Notes: a model not told the origin generated them from the sequence alone. A stretch of DNA of 64,000 nt from CBEUVQ01 sp965546615 (GCA_965546615.1 CBEUVQ010000004.1:44233-108232), one strand, 5' to 3'; counted from the first letter of the stretch, positions 42,381 to 51,911 are shown. A program made the numbers and translations.

Positions 42381-43070
42381 TCACACTCTCCCGCTCTGTT
42401 TTTTTGCAAGCGTATAAAAATATGCTCTTTTAGAGTTTTCAATATGCTCACGCGCCACCCGCTCTGCCAAGTCACCGTCACGCAGTTTTATAGCTTCCAG
42501 CAGCCGGCGGTGCTCGCAGTTGGCCTCTTTTACCCGGTCGGGATTAGCGTAACCGACACCGGCAAATCTGATTACATAATCAACCAGTGTGGTAATCATG
42601 TTATATAAGCGCGGACTGTCGGCAGCTTTATAAATCATGTCATTAAACTGACGGTGAACGTCATCTAATTTTTCGGGTGCCTCGGCTGCATATTGCTCCA
42701 AAAGTTTATAAAGCACTTCCAGCTGCTCAATCCGGCTTGGTGTTATCTTTTCAGCAGCCATGCGCGCAGCCAAACCTTCCAAAACCGCACGAATGCGGTA
42801 TATTTCCAACACTTCAGAATCCTTAATTTCTGCTACCACCGCCCCAACATGCGGTTTATGGTATACCAATTTTTCATACTCTAACATGCGAATGGCTTCA
42901 CGCACCGGCGTTCGACTGACTCCTAACCGTTCAGCCAATTTCCTTTCCACCAAGCGTTCTCCCGGTTTTAACACTCCTTTAAAAATTGCTTGGCGCAGGC
43001 GTTCATAGACTTTATCGCGCACTTGGAAGCGCTGCTCGTCAACAATTGGTTTTAAATCCTCCTCATGCAC
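42381..43070 (-). CDS. GntR family regulator, FCD (FadR) subfamily
   Basis: The 229-residue protein has a winged helix with RERLRQ-like KVYERLRQAIFKGVLKPGERL, LAERLGVSRTPVREAIRMLE, and a helical FCD effector domain with metal-ligand His/Asp residues (DDVHRQFNDMIY, CEHRRLLEAI). FCD domains bind organic acids. GTG 43070 follows AAAGGAGG; an ATG at 43094 is rejected because it lies in the operator. It sits between a divergent MFS gene and chrA, and likely represses itself. Confidence 0.9.
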   Translation of the reverse strand: MHEEDLKPIVDEQRFQVRDKVYERLRQAIFKGVLKPGERLVERKLAERLGVSRTPVREAIRMLEYEKLVYHKPHVGAVVAEIKDSEVLEIYRIRAVLEGLAARMAAEKITPSRIEQLEVLYKLLEQYAAEAPEKLDDVHRQFNDMIYKAADSPRLYNMITTLVDYVIRFAGVGYANPDRVKEANCEHRRLLEAIKLRDGDLAERVAREHIENSKRAYFYTLAKKQSGRV

Positions 43071-43092
43071 ATGCCTCTTCCTCCTTTGGTAC

Positions 43093-43104
43093 ATGGTATA
43101 CCAT
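43093..43104. promoter_or_regulatory. Operator palindrome of the GntR/FCD regulator
   Basis: ATGGTATACCAT is a perfect 12-base palindrome of the GntR/FCD type (xGTxTACx). It lies at about +2 to +13 of the regulator's predicted transcript, fit for autorepression. Confidence 0.7.
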
Positions 43105-43112
43105 TTAAATTT

Positions 43113-43141
43113 ATTATAAGATGCAGCCTTCTGTAATACAA
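43113..43141 (-). promoter_or_regulatory. Promoter of the GntR-chrA operon
   Basis: TTGTAT (43141-43136) and TATAAT (43118-43113) on the minus strand are 17 bases apart; start near 43106. Confidence 0.75.
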
Positions 43142-43182
43142 TTACAATTTTTGTAGGAATATAACAAAAAAAATGTGTACTT

Positions 43183-43210
43183 TTGTTTTAAAAGGATTTT
43201 GGCAGATAAT
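43183..43210 (+). promoter_or_regulatory. Promoter of the MFS gene
   Basis: TTGTTT (43183-43188) and GATAAT (43205-43210) are 16 bases apart, about 50 bases before the start at 43262. Confidence 0.5.
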
Positions 43211-43261
43211 ATCGAATTGCTTAGCGTTTAAAAAAAATAAATCACAGCGGAGGTTGTACTT

Positions 43262-44452
43262 TTGAAAAACAGCAACGAAAAATCATTGATCAACATGCGT
43301 CCTAAAGTTTTGGCACTGCTGTCGATCGGTCATTTGGTTACCGACCTTGCCGCCGGCGCACTGCCTATTTTGCTGCCGGTTATTCAAACCGCTCTTGGTC
43401 TTTCATACAGCGCTGCGGGGCTAATTTCGCTTATTTTTAATATAAGTTCATCTGTTATTCAGCCGCTTCTCGGATTTTGGAGCGATAAAGTAAAAGCCCG
43501 CTGGCTTTTACCGGCGGGATGTCTGCTTTCAATGACCGGTTTGGCATTAGCAGGTCAAGTATCCTCTTACTGGGTAGTTTTATTAGTGGTGTTAATCAGC
43601 GGTTTGGGCTCTGCCGCTTATCACCCTGAAGCATCAAAAGTCAGCCGTTTGGCCAGCGGACAACGGGCTGCCACCGGCATGTCGCTGTTTATTGTCGGCG
43701 GTGCCGTCGGAGCAGCAGTCGGATCGGTAGTGATGGCGCAGTTACTGGCCAACTTCGATAAATCATCCAGTGCTTACTTCATCATTCCCGGTTTGTTTAT
43801 GGCTTTATTGTTCTTTATATTTAACAGCAAACTACCGAACGATCCTCCAAAGAAGACGGCAGCTGATAAAAAAACAGCAGCAAGTGCACACTCTAAAGTT
43901 TTATTTTCACTTATCGTGTTAATTTTAGTAATTATCATCCGTTCTTGGACGCAAGCAGGACTGACTTATTTTATGCCGCTGTATTTTGTCAATCATCTGG
44001 GTCTGAGCCCGGCTTATGCCAGCTCATTTTTAGTTTCCTTTATGATTGCAGGTGCAGCGGGAACACTTTTGGGAGGCCCGCTTTCAGACCGCTTCGGACG
44101 CAAAAAAACGCTGGTTATTTCCACTGCTTTAATGATTCCGCTCCTGCTTTTAATACGCATCAGCACAGGAATTGTACTGATGGTTCTTTTGTTTATCACC
44201 GGCATGGTGATAGTTTCTACTATGCCTACCACTGTAGTGATGGGACAGGAGCTGTTACCACACCGAGTAGGAGTAGCTTCAGGGTTGATGACCGGTTTTG
44301 CCGTCGGTATGGGAGGTGTCGGCGTTACGCTGTTAGGCGCCATTGCCGATATTTTCGGCGCACCCAACGCTTTATGGGTTCTGGCATTACTGCCCATTGC
44401 CGCTTTTGGTTTAAGTTTGTTTCTGCCTAATGACACAGCAAAAAAATTATAA
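43262..44452 (+). CDS. MFS transporter, fosmidomycin-resistance (Fsr) type
   Basis: The 396-residue protein has 12 spans with a loop rich in Lys/Ala between the halves (KKTAADKKTAASAHSK). IGHLVTDLAAGALPILLPVI at the start is typical of Fsr-like major facilitators, followed by GFWSDKVKARWLLPAG and, in the second half, GGPLSDRFGRKKTLV. It probably exports a small molecule. TTG 43262 follows GGAGGTTG. It diverges from the GntR/FCD regulator, which may control it. Confidence 0.88.
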   Translation: MKNSNEKSLINMRPKVLALLSIGHLVTDLAAGALPILLPVIQTALGLSYSAAGLISLIFNISSSVIQPLLGFWSDKVKARWLLPAGCLLSMTGLALAGQVSSYWVVLLVVLISGLGSAAYHPEASKVSRLASGQRAATGMSLFIVGGAVGAAVGSVVMAQLLANFDKSSSAYFIIPGLFMALLFFIFNSKLPNDPPKKTAADKKTAASAHSKVLFSLIVLILVIIIRSWTQAGLTYFMPLYFVNHLGLSPAYASSFLVSFMIAGAAGTLLGGPLSDRFGRKKTLVISTALMIPLLLLIRISTGIVLMVLLFITGMVIVSTMPTTVVMGQELLPHRVGVASGLMTGFAVGMGGVGVTLLGAIADIFGAPNALWVLALLPIAAFGLSLFLPNDTAKKL

Positions 44453-44591
44453 AGCATGCCGCAGAAAATTTCTGCAAGCAATTTCACAGTTAACATCTAA
44501 TCATTTTTATGGTTAAATAATATTAACTTTTTCTAAATTTTATAAACAGTTTTGATTTGTTTTTTTATACTAATGACGGGGGGGAAAAAAA

Positions 44592-45080
44592 TTGCCTTCA
44601 TGCTACTGCAATCATCAAAATCATGATTCAAAACAATGCGCTCTGCATGCTGCTTTTAAAAAATATCAAGGTCATAAAGGAGCATTAATACCGCTTTTAC
44701 AAGAAGCGCAAGAAATTTATGGCTATTTGCCGGAAGAAGTAATGCTGCAAATAGCGCGTGAACTTAAAGTGCCTTTTAGTAAAGTCTTTGGGGTAGCTAC
44801 CTTCTACGCCCAGTTTCACCTTAAACCACGCGGGCGCAACATTATCCGCGTTTGCACCGGCACAGCCTGTCACGTACGCGGTTCTGATCGACTTTTAGAA
44901 AGCATTCAGCAAGCTTTAGGTTTGCAAGGTGAAGGTACTACCGAAGACTTGAGATACACTTTAGAAACAGTGGCTTGTTTAGGTGCCTGCGGACTGGCAC
45001 CGGCAATGATGGTAAACGATGACACTTACGGACGCCTTACCCCGGCAAAGGCTGTAGATGTGCTGAAACAATACAAATAG
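44592..45080 (+). CDS. NAD-linked formate dehydrogenase, NuoE-like [2Fe-2S] subunit
   Basis: The 162-residue thioredoxin-fold ferredoxin has cluster ligands in RVCTGTACHVRGS and ACLGACGLAPAMM. The fold begins after a Cys/His-rich tip (CYCNHQNHDSKQC), which is not usual. Such subunits partner NuoF-like proteins in bifurcating hydrogenases and formate dehydrogenases. The TTG start has an odd ribosome site: seven G then seven A. First gene of the three-gene fdh operon. Confidence 0.9.
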   Translation: MPSCYCNHQNHDSKQCALHAAFKKYQGHKGALIPLLQEAQEIYGYLPEEVMLQIARELKVPFSKVFGVATFYAQFHLKPRGRNIIRVCTGTACHVRGSDRLLESIQQALGLQGEGTTEDLRYTLETVACLGACGLAPAMMVNDDTYGRLTPAKAVDVLKQYK

Positions 45081-45097
45081 AAAGGAGGTTTACTCAG

Positions 45098-46900
45098 TTG
45101 GAAAACCTAACTGATCAACATAAAAAAGTTATTTGTGTTTGTGCCGGCGGCTGTACTTCATCCGGATCGCTGAAGGTTTTGGACAGTCTGCAGGCAGAAA
45201 TTGCAAAACGCGGATTAACAGATAAAATTTTAGTTAAGCCGGTTGGCTGTCATGGTTTTTGCGAACAAGGTCCGATTGTTTCTGTCGACCCCGGCAAAAT
45301 TTTCTACACGCGAGTAACGGAAAATGATGTTGGTGATATTGTAAATTCACTGCTTGATGATTCACCAGTAAAAAGATTGTTATACACTCACCCCGAAACT
45401 CAAAGCAAAATAACTGCTTATGATCAAGTTCCTTTTTACGCTCTGCAGCAAAAAATTGTGCTGAACAGATGCGGCAGAATTAACCCCGAAGATATTGACG
45501 ATTACATCAACTTCCAAGGATACCAAGCATTACAAAAAGTACTGCAGACGATGACGCCACAGCAAGTGGTAGATGAAGTAAAAAAATCCGGCCTGCGCGG
45601 ACGCGGTGGTGCCGGCTTCCCCACCGGCATTAAGTGGCAGGGGGCATTAAATGCCAAAATCACCGATAAAAGATATGTTATCTGCAACGCCGATGAAGGC
45701 GATCCCGGCGCATTTATGGATCGCAGTGTGCTGGAGGGCGACCCCCACACCGTGCTGGAAGGCATGGCTATCTGCGGTTATGCCACCGGTTCAGATGAAG
45801 GCTATATTTACGTACGCGCTGAATATCCAATGGCAATCAGAAGGTTAAAAATAGCTATTGAACAGGCGGAACAGCGCGGCTTTTTAGGGGATAACATTTT
45901 AAACTCCGGCTTCAAGTTTCATATCAAAATCAAAGCCGGAGCAGGAGCGTTTGTGTGCGGCGAAGGAACCGCATTAATGGCTTCTATTGAAGGCAATCGC
46001 GGCATGCCGCGATTTAAGGTTGCCCGATCTACCGAAAAAGGTTTATGGGATAAGCCCACCACTTTAAACAATGTGGAAACTTTTGCCAATATACCGACGA
46101 TTATTCTCAAAGGTGCGGACTGGTATTCCTCCATCGGCACAGAAAAAAGCACGGGTACCAAAATATTTTCACTGACCGGCAAAGTAGTCAATACCGGTCT
46201 GGTAGAAGTACCGATGGGCACTACATTGAGAAAAATTATTTTTGATATCGGCGGAGGTATTCCCAATAACGGCACATTTAAAGCGGTTCAAGCCGGTGGA
46301 CCGTCCGGGGGCTGTATTCCGGCGGAATACTTGGATCTGCCCATTGACTATGACTCCTTAGGTCAGGTAGGTGCAATGATGGGCTCCGGCGGACTGGTAG
46401 TAATGGATGACAGCACATGCATGGTGGATGTCGCTAGATTTTTCTTAAACTTTACCAAGAATGAATCATGCGGAAAGTGTACCCCTTGTCGGGAAGGCAC
46501 CATGCGCATGCTGGAAATTTTAACTAAAATTTGCAACGGTCATGGCGAACCGCAGGACATTGATCACTTAGAACAACTGGCTAAAATAATTAGCACCACC
46601 TCACTGTGCGGCTTGGGACAGAGTGCGCCTAACCCGGTATTAAGCACACTTCGTTACTTCCGCCATGAATATGAAGCACACATTTTTGAAAAGCGCTGCC
46701 CTGCCGGTGTATGTTCCAGCTTGCTGCAGTATTACATTGATGAAGAATTATGCCGAGGATGCGGCGCTTGTGCCCGTGCCTGCCCCGCCAATGCAATTAC
46801 CGGAGAACGCAAAAAAACTCATAACATCAACCCGGCAGCATGTATTAAATGCGGCAATTGTGTGAATACGTGCAAATTTGGTGCAGTGTTGAAAAAATAA
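45098..46900 (+). CDS. NAD-linked formate dehydrogenase, NuoF/HydB-like flavoprotein
   Basis: The 600-residue subunit has an N-terminal [2Fe-2S] thioredoxin domain (CAGGCTSSGS, VGCHGFCEQGP), the NADH/FMN site GLRGRGGAGFPTGIKW near 167, the [4Fe-4S] site ESCGKCTPCREGT near 457, and two C-terminal [4Fe-4S] clusters (CRGCGACARACPANAI, CIKCGNCVNTCKFG). This is the HydB/HylB layout found in electron-bifurcating or NAD-dependent enzymes. It exchanges electrons between NAD and the FdhA subunit, perhaps with ferredoxin as second partner. Confidence 0.93.
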   Translation: MENLTDQHKKVICVCAGGCTSSGSLKVLDSLQAEIAKRGLTDKILVKPVGCHGFCEQGPIVSVDPGKIFYTRVTENDVGDIVNSLLDDSPVKRLLYTHPETQSKITAYDQVPFYALQQKIVLNRCGRINPEDIDDYINFQGYQALQKVLQTMTPQQVVDEVKKSGLRGRGGAGFPTGIKWQGALNAKITDKRYVICNADEGDPGAFMDRSVLEGDPHTVLEGMAICGYATGSDEGYIYVRAEYPMAIRRLKIAIEQAEQRGFLGDNILNSGFKFHIKIKAGAGAFVCGEGTALMASIEGNRGMPRFKVARSTEKGLWDKPTTLNNVETFANIPTIILKGADWYSSIGTEKSTGTKIFSLTGKVVNTGLVEVPMGTTLRKIIFDIGGGIPNNGTFKAVQAGGPSGGCIPAEYLDLPIDYDSLGQVGAMMGSGGLVVMDDSTCMVDVARFFLNFTKNESCGKCTPCREGTMRMLEILTKICNGHGEPQDIDHLEQLAKIISTTSLCGLGQSAPNPVLSTLRYFRHEYEAHIFEKRCPAGVCSSLLQYYIDEELCRGCGACARACPANAITGERKKTHNINPAACIKCGNCVNTCKFGAVLKK

Positions 46901-46924
46901 GCGCACCCAAAGGAGTTGAAAGGA

Positions 46925-49615
46925 TTGTCAAGTGTTACTTTAACAATCAATAACAAAACAGTCACCGTTCCTGCCGGAACTACTATTTTAGAAGCAGCCG
47001 GCCAGCTTAACATATCTATCCCCACTTTTTGCCATGACCCTGAGTTGACAAAGCCGGGCTCCTGCCGCATATGTGTTGTCGAAGTGGCCGGTTCAAAAAA
47101 ACTGACCGTTTCTTGTACCACCGCTGTAAAAGAAGGGATGGTTGTCTTCACCGAGTCCCCTGCGGTAATTGAAGCCAGAAAAACAATCCTGGAGCTTTTG
47201 TTAGCCAATCATCCCCAGGACTGCCTGACCTGCGGCAAAAACGGTGACTGCCGCTTACAAGACTATGCCTTTAGATATGGTGTACGCCGCTCGGGATTTT
47301 CCGGCCAACGCCATCAATACGAAATTGAAGACGATAACCCTTTTATTGTCCGCGATATGAATAAATGTATCTTATGCGGCAAATGTGTACGCATGTGTGC
47401 CGAAGTGCAGGGTAAATCAGTTTTAGACTTCACTCACCGCGGGTTTAACACTAAAATAACTACCGCCATGGATAAACCGCTGTCCCAATCGGAATGTGTA
47501 TTTTGCGGCAACTGTGTCGCTGTATGCCCCACCGGTGCACTGCAGGAAAAAGCACTGCGCAGCAAAGCACGTACTTGGGAAGTTAAAAAAGTAAAAACCA
47601 TCTGCCCGTACTGCGGTACCGGCTGCAGTTTAGAGTTAAACATAAAAGATAATCAAGTAATAGGAGTTACTTCTACCGACGGTGAAGTCAACGGCAGAGC
47701 CCTTTGTGTAAAAGGACGCTTTGGCTATGGATTTATTCACCACACTGATCGTTTAAAGCAGCCGTTGGTGAAAAAAAACGGTCGGTTTGTGGAAACAAGC
47801 TGGAATGAGGCAATTAAACTTGTTGCTGAGCGGTTGGACACAATCAAGAAAAACAACGGCAGCAGTGCTTTAGCGGTATTAAGTTCTGCCCGCTGCACTA
47901 ATGAAGAAAATTATCTGCTGCAAAAATTTACACGCACAGTACTGGAAACAAATAATATTGATCACTGCGCCCGCCTCTGACACGTCCCCACCATCGCCGG
48001 TCTGGCGGTTTCATTTGGCAGTGGAGCAATGACTAACAGTATTGAAGAAATTGCGGGTGCAGACTTTATTTTGGCCATCGGAACAAATACTACCGAAACG
48101 CACCCAATTATCGCCCTGAAGATTAAAAAAGCATTAAAGCGCGGAGCTGCTTTAGCAGTTGTTGACCCCCGGGAAACAGAAATAGCACAGCTGGCCGATT
48201 ACCACCTGCGGTTAAATGCCGGTACCGACACCGCTCTGTTAAACGGTTTGGCTCAGGTGATTATTTCCGAAAATCTTTGGAATAAAGAGTTTGTCAACCA
48301 GCGCACTGAAGAATTTAACTCTTTCCGACAAGCGGTAGCAAAATACACCCCTGATTATGTAGAAAAAATCACCGGTGTGCCTGCAGAAACCATTACTGCC
48401 GCTGCCCGCGGATATGCCCAGGCGAAGAACGCAGCCATTCTTTATACTATGGGCGTAACACAGCACACCACTGGCACCGACAACGTTATGTCTGTCGCCA
48501 ACCTGGCAATGCTCTGCGGACATATCGGCAAAAAGCACAGCGGCGTCAATCCCCTGCGAGGGCAAAACAATGTTCAAGGCGCCTGTGATATGGGTGCATT
48601 ACCAGATGTGTTTACCGGCTACCAAAAGATTAGTAACGACAGCGTGCGGGCTAAAATGGCCAATGCTTGGAAAGTATCAAAATTACCTGCTGATAGCGGC
48701 CTGACAGTAGGTGAAATGATGGAAAAGGCTGCACAAGGTTCAATTAAAGCAATGTATATTATGGGTGAAAATCCGGTGCTGGCTGATGCCGACAGCAATC
48801 ATGTTAAGAAAGCGCTGGAAAAATTAGATTTTTTGGTAGTGCAGGATATTTTTCTCACCGAAACAGCACAGCTTGCTGATGTTGTACTGCCCGCGGTAAG
48901 CTTTGCAGAAAAAGACGGTACATTTACCAACACTGAACGGCGCGTACAAAGAGTGCGCCAAGCAATCCCGCCTGTTGGCAGCGCCAAACCCGACTGGGAA
49001 ATTATCTGCTTAATTGCCGGTGCCATGGGCTATAAAATGAATTACACTTCACCCCGCGAGATTATGCAGGAAATTGCCGCTGTTACTCCTTCCTATGCCG
49101 GAATAACATATGAACGTTTGGAAAACGGTGGTCTGCAGTGGCCCTGCCCAAGCATTGATCACCCTGGTACTCCAATACTGCACCAGAATAAATTTATGCG
49201 GGGTAAAGGCAGGTTTCACCCGGTGGAATATCTACCTCCTGCAGAACTGCCGGATGAGGAATACCCGCTGATTTTGAACACCGGCCGCCGGCTGCACCAT
49301 TATCACACCGGCACAATGACGCTGCGTACCGATGCATTAGAAAAGCAGTATCCCGACGATCATTTGGAAATCAACCCGTCAGACGCAGCAAAATATGACA
49401 TTTCTGACGGTGACACTGTACAGGTAACCTCCCGTCGGGGCACTGTAAAACTTAAAGCCAAGTTAACTGATAAAACACCGGCAGGCACGGTATTTACTTC
49501 ATTCCATTTTCCAATGGTACCGGTGAATAAATTAACCAACCCAACACGTGACCCGGTGTCTAAAATTCCTGAACTCAAAGTATGCGCAGTTAAAATAGAA
49601 AAAACCGAACCTTAA
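46925..49615 (+). CDS. fdhA: Formate dehydrogenase catalytic subunit, selenocysteine-containing
   Basis: The frame from TTG 46925 to 49615 is interrupted once by UGA at 47978-47980, read as selenocysteine 352 of 896 residues. Order: [2Fe-2S] (Cys36, 47, 50, 64), HPQDCLTCGKNGDCRLQ, two [4Fe-4S] (CILCGKCVRMCAEVQG, CVFCGNCVAVCPTGAL), the Mo/W domain with TICPYCGTGCSLELN, Sec in RL-U-HVPTIAGL, molybdopterin contacts (MGENPVLADAD, LPAVSFAEKDGTFTN), and the C-terminal guanine-dinucleotide domain. It oxidises formate or reduces CO2 in the cytoplasm. TTG 46925 is picked because AAAGGAG lies 9 bases upstream; TTG 46916 touches that site. Confidence 0.95.
47978..48009 (+). promoter_or_regulatory. Bacterial SECIS element with UGA-Sec codon
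   Basis: After UGA and 18 bases an apical GGUCU loop is closed by GCC/GGC and, across a bulge, ACC/GGU. As I recall, E. coli fdhF has the same 18-base distance and GGUCU loop, which SelB binds. The following codons read HVPTIAGL, as expected after Sec. Confidence 0.88.
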
Positions 49616-49668
49616 AAAAGCAGCATTAATAGTTCAATTTATTTTAGTCTCCCGTCGGCCAAAACAAA

Positions 49669-49706
49669 TAAAAGCTTGGTAACCGTTTTCAGGCTACCAA
49701 GCTTTT
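49669..49706. terminator. Bidirectional terminator between fdhA and the AGCS symporter
   Basis: AAAGCTTGGTA pairs with TACCAAGCTTT over an 13-base loop (11-bp stem), with A and T runs outside. Confidence 0.85.
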
Positions 49707-49726
49707 ATATTTCTGTCAGTTATCAG

Positions 49727-51142
49727 TTAAGCGCTTTTTTCACCCTGCCAGCATTCTACATTCTTTAAACCTTCAATATTGGAAGCATAGAACACCGGTT
49801 CTTTACCTGCATTTTTCTGCTGGGTGTAGTCTTTCAAAGCGGCAAAAGCAAACTTACCTAAGATGGCAATAGCCACTAAATTAATTAACGCCATCAATGC
49901 CATAAATAAATCTGCCAGCGTCCAAACAAAGCCCAGTTCAGCAATTGAACCAAAGAATACCATCCCTACAACTGCCAAGCGATAAGCAGTTAACCAAGCC
50001 TTATTGCTTTTAATAAACTCAATGTTGGTTTCACCGTAATAGTAGTTGCCCACAATTGAACTAAAGGCAAACATTAACACCATTAACGCAACAAAGTTGC
50101 TGGCCCACGCGCCGATATGAAAACTTAAAGCAGCTTGAGTAATTTGAATTCCTTCGCTTCCTTCCAAAGCACTGCCGCTTGAAAGCAAGATAATGAAGGC
50201 TGTTGCGCTGCAGATCAGCAGTGTGTCAACAAACACACCCATTGCTTGAATTAAACCTTGTTTTACTGGGTGAGTTACTTCAGCGGTTGCAGCAGCGTTT
50301 GGCACACTACCCATACCGGCCTCGTTAGAGAAAAGACCGCGCTTAACCCCCTGCATCACAGCGGCACCAATACCACCGCCAACCACTTCTTTTAATCCGA
50401 AAGCACCGGCAACAATCTCCGCAATTACTCCCGGAAGAGCGGTAATGTTTGCAATAACAACATATAAAGCGATGAGAATGTATATGCCGGCCATAATCGG
50501 CACAATTACTTCAGCAACAATAGCAATTCTTTTAATACCGCCAAAAATTACTATACCGGTCAATACAGCCAGTACAATACCCATTAAAGTTTTGTCTACA
50601 TTATAGGCACCGTTAAAGGCCATAGAGATGGTATTTGATTGTACGGAGTTAAATATCAGACCAAAGGTAATGCTGATTAAAACAGCAAAAAGAATGCCCA
50701 TCCATCTTTGACCCAGTGCTCGTTCCATGTAATATGCCGGGCCGCCCCGGTAACCATGGCCGTCTTTGATTTTGTAAATCTGTGCTAAGGTACTTTCGAC
50801 AAATCCGGATGCTGAACCAATTAACGCAATCAGCCACATCCAAAATACCGCTCCCGGTCCGCCAACTGAAATAGCCAGTGCAACACCGGCCATGTTACCG
50901 GTTCCAACCCGAGAAGCAGTACTGATACAAAATGCTTGGAAAGAAGAAACGGCTTTATGTTTGGTTCCCACACCGTCCTTCATTAACCGCAGCATTTCAC
51001 CGATTAACCTGAACTGAACAAAATTAGTGCGAAAAGTAAAATAAACACCCAAAGCAAGCAGCAGGACAATCAGCAGCTTACCCCATAAAAAATCGTTTCC
51101 TGTACTAACAATACTTTGCAATAATTCCATAAACTTATCCAA
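49727..51142 (-). CDS. Sodium:alanine symporter, AGCS family (second copy)
   Basis: The 471-residue protein starts MDKFMELLQSIVSTGNDFLWG and has the same family marks as the symporter at 2931-4328: GTGNMAGVALAISVGGPGAVFWMW, AYYMERALGQRW, GLFSNEAGMGSVPNAAATA. It differs clearly in sequence and carries no riboswitch. TTG 51142 follows GGAGG. Its promoter region (51244-51292) has an inverted repeat over the start site, so it is likely repressor-controlled. Confidence 0.92.
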   Translation of the reverse strand: MDKFMELLQSIVSTGNDFLWGKLLIVLLLALGVYFTFRTNFVQFRLIGEMLRLMKDGVGTKHKAVSSFQAFCISTASRVGTGNMAGVALAISVGGPGAVFWMWLIALIGSASGFVESTLAQIYKIKDGHGYRGGPAYYMERALGQRWMGILFAVLISITFGLIFNSVQSNTISMAFNGAYNVDKTLMGIVLAVLTGIVIFGGIKRIAIVAEVIVPIMAGIYILIALYVVIANITALPGVIAEIVAGAFGLKEVVGGGIGAAVMQGVKRGLFSNEAGMGSVPNAAATAEVTHPVKQGLIQAMGVFVDTLLICSATAFIILLSSGSALEGSEGIQITQAALSFHIGAWASNFVALMVLMFAFSSIVGNYYYGETNIEFIKSNKAWLTAYRLAVVGMVFFGSIAELGFVWTLADLFMALMALINLVAIAILGKFAFAALKDYTQQKNAGKEPVFYASNIEGLKNVECWQGEKSA

Positions 51143-51472
51143 TAATTTTTTAACCTCCTTTTGTTAGTTAGTTGGCTGTTGTAAGTACCTTAACATAGAA
51201 AATCACCGGGTAAAATAACCGGCATTTTCAGCACAACAATATATGTCCGTACAATATGGACAATTATATCATATGAAGTAGGCAGAAGACAATTATAAAT
51301 ATACTAACTTTATTTTCATAACGAAAACCTGGTATTTCCCCTGTCATAAACCCAAGACAAAATTGTACATAACAGAAAAACAGCATGGTTGATACTTGCT
51401 TGTCGTAAGCCGCAGCTGCAGTCAGCTCAGCGCAGATATTACATGCTGCCAATATCTGTTTATAAAATAAAA
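51143..51472 (-). other. Gap upstream of the second AGCS gene: leader, operator and promoter
   Basis: The predicted transcript starts near 51256. The leader of about 113 bases has a CCGG/CCGG hairpin (51206-51224 area) but no riboswitch I recognise. Between 51293 and 51472 I see nothing supportable; the 74-residue frame there has no ribosome site. Confidence 0.5.
51244..51292 (-). promoter_or_regulatory. Promoter and operator-like inverted repeat of the AGCS gene
   Basis: TTGTCT (51292-51287) and TATAAT (51268-51263) are 18 bases apart on the minus strand. TGTCC (51244-51248) and GGACA (51258-51262) form an inverted repeat starting right after the -10 box, covering the transcript start. Confidence 0.55.
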
Positions 51473-51491
51473 GAAGTGCTGAAAGCACTTC
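51473..51491 (-). terminator. Glutaredoxin gene terminator
   Basis: GAAGTGC pairs with GCACTTC around TTTCA, followed by TTTTATTTT on the minus strand. Confidence 0.8.
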
Positions 51492-51497
51492 TCAATG

Positions 51498-51752
51498 CTA
51501 ATTATTAACCATCTGTTGCAGTTTGCCTTCATCAGCCAATTTTTTCAGTTCGGTAAAGCCGCCGATAAATTGATCGTTGATAAAAATAAAAGGTACCGTT
51601 CTTTGATTAGTTTTGTTCATCAGTTCCTCTTTTTTTTGATCATCGTTGTCAATATTATGATCGGTATAATCAATGTTTTTCGATCGCAATAAATTTTTCG
51701 CACGAACACAATACGGACAATTACCCCAAGTATAAAGTTCTACCTTTGCCAA
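51498..51752 (-). CDS. Glutaredoxin-like protein
   Basis: The 84-residue protein is a one-domain glutaredoxin: MAKVELYTWGNCPYCVRAKNL with CPYC active site, the cis-proline in RTVPFIFIND, and FIGGFTEL for glutathione-like contact. It reduces disulfides or mixed thiols; in organisms without glutathione it may use another partner. Single gene with its own terminator. Confidence 0.93.
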   Translation of the reverse strand: MAKVELYTWGNCPYCVRAKNLLRSKNIDYTDHNIDNDDQKKEELMNKTNQRTVPFIFINDQFIGGFTELKKLADEGKLQQMVNN

Positions 51753-51911
51753 ATTAAATACCTCCTCTTAATTACTCCAATAAATTGATACCTATGTGCT
51801 ATATTATAACTCATTTTTTCAGCATTGCATCAACTGCATTCCTACTTCCGCTGCTTTCTTAACCGGCGGCAGAATATTAATTGCAGCAGTAAAATCGTTC
51901 ACAAATTAAAA

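Noticed and set aside
46925..47980. FdhA as a truncated gene or pseudogene ending at UGA 47978
   Set aside because: The frame continues intact for 545 residues with the expected sequence right after the selenocysteine site, and a SECIS hairpin is present.
51264..51488. 74-residue hydrophobic frame on the minus strand
   Set aside because: No ribosome site, overlaps the glutaredoxin terminator and the AGCS promoter, and resembles no family I know.
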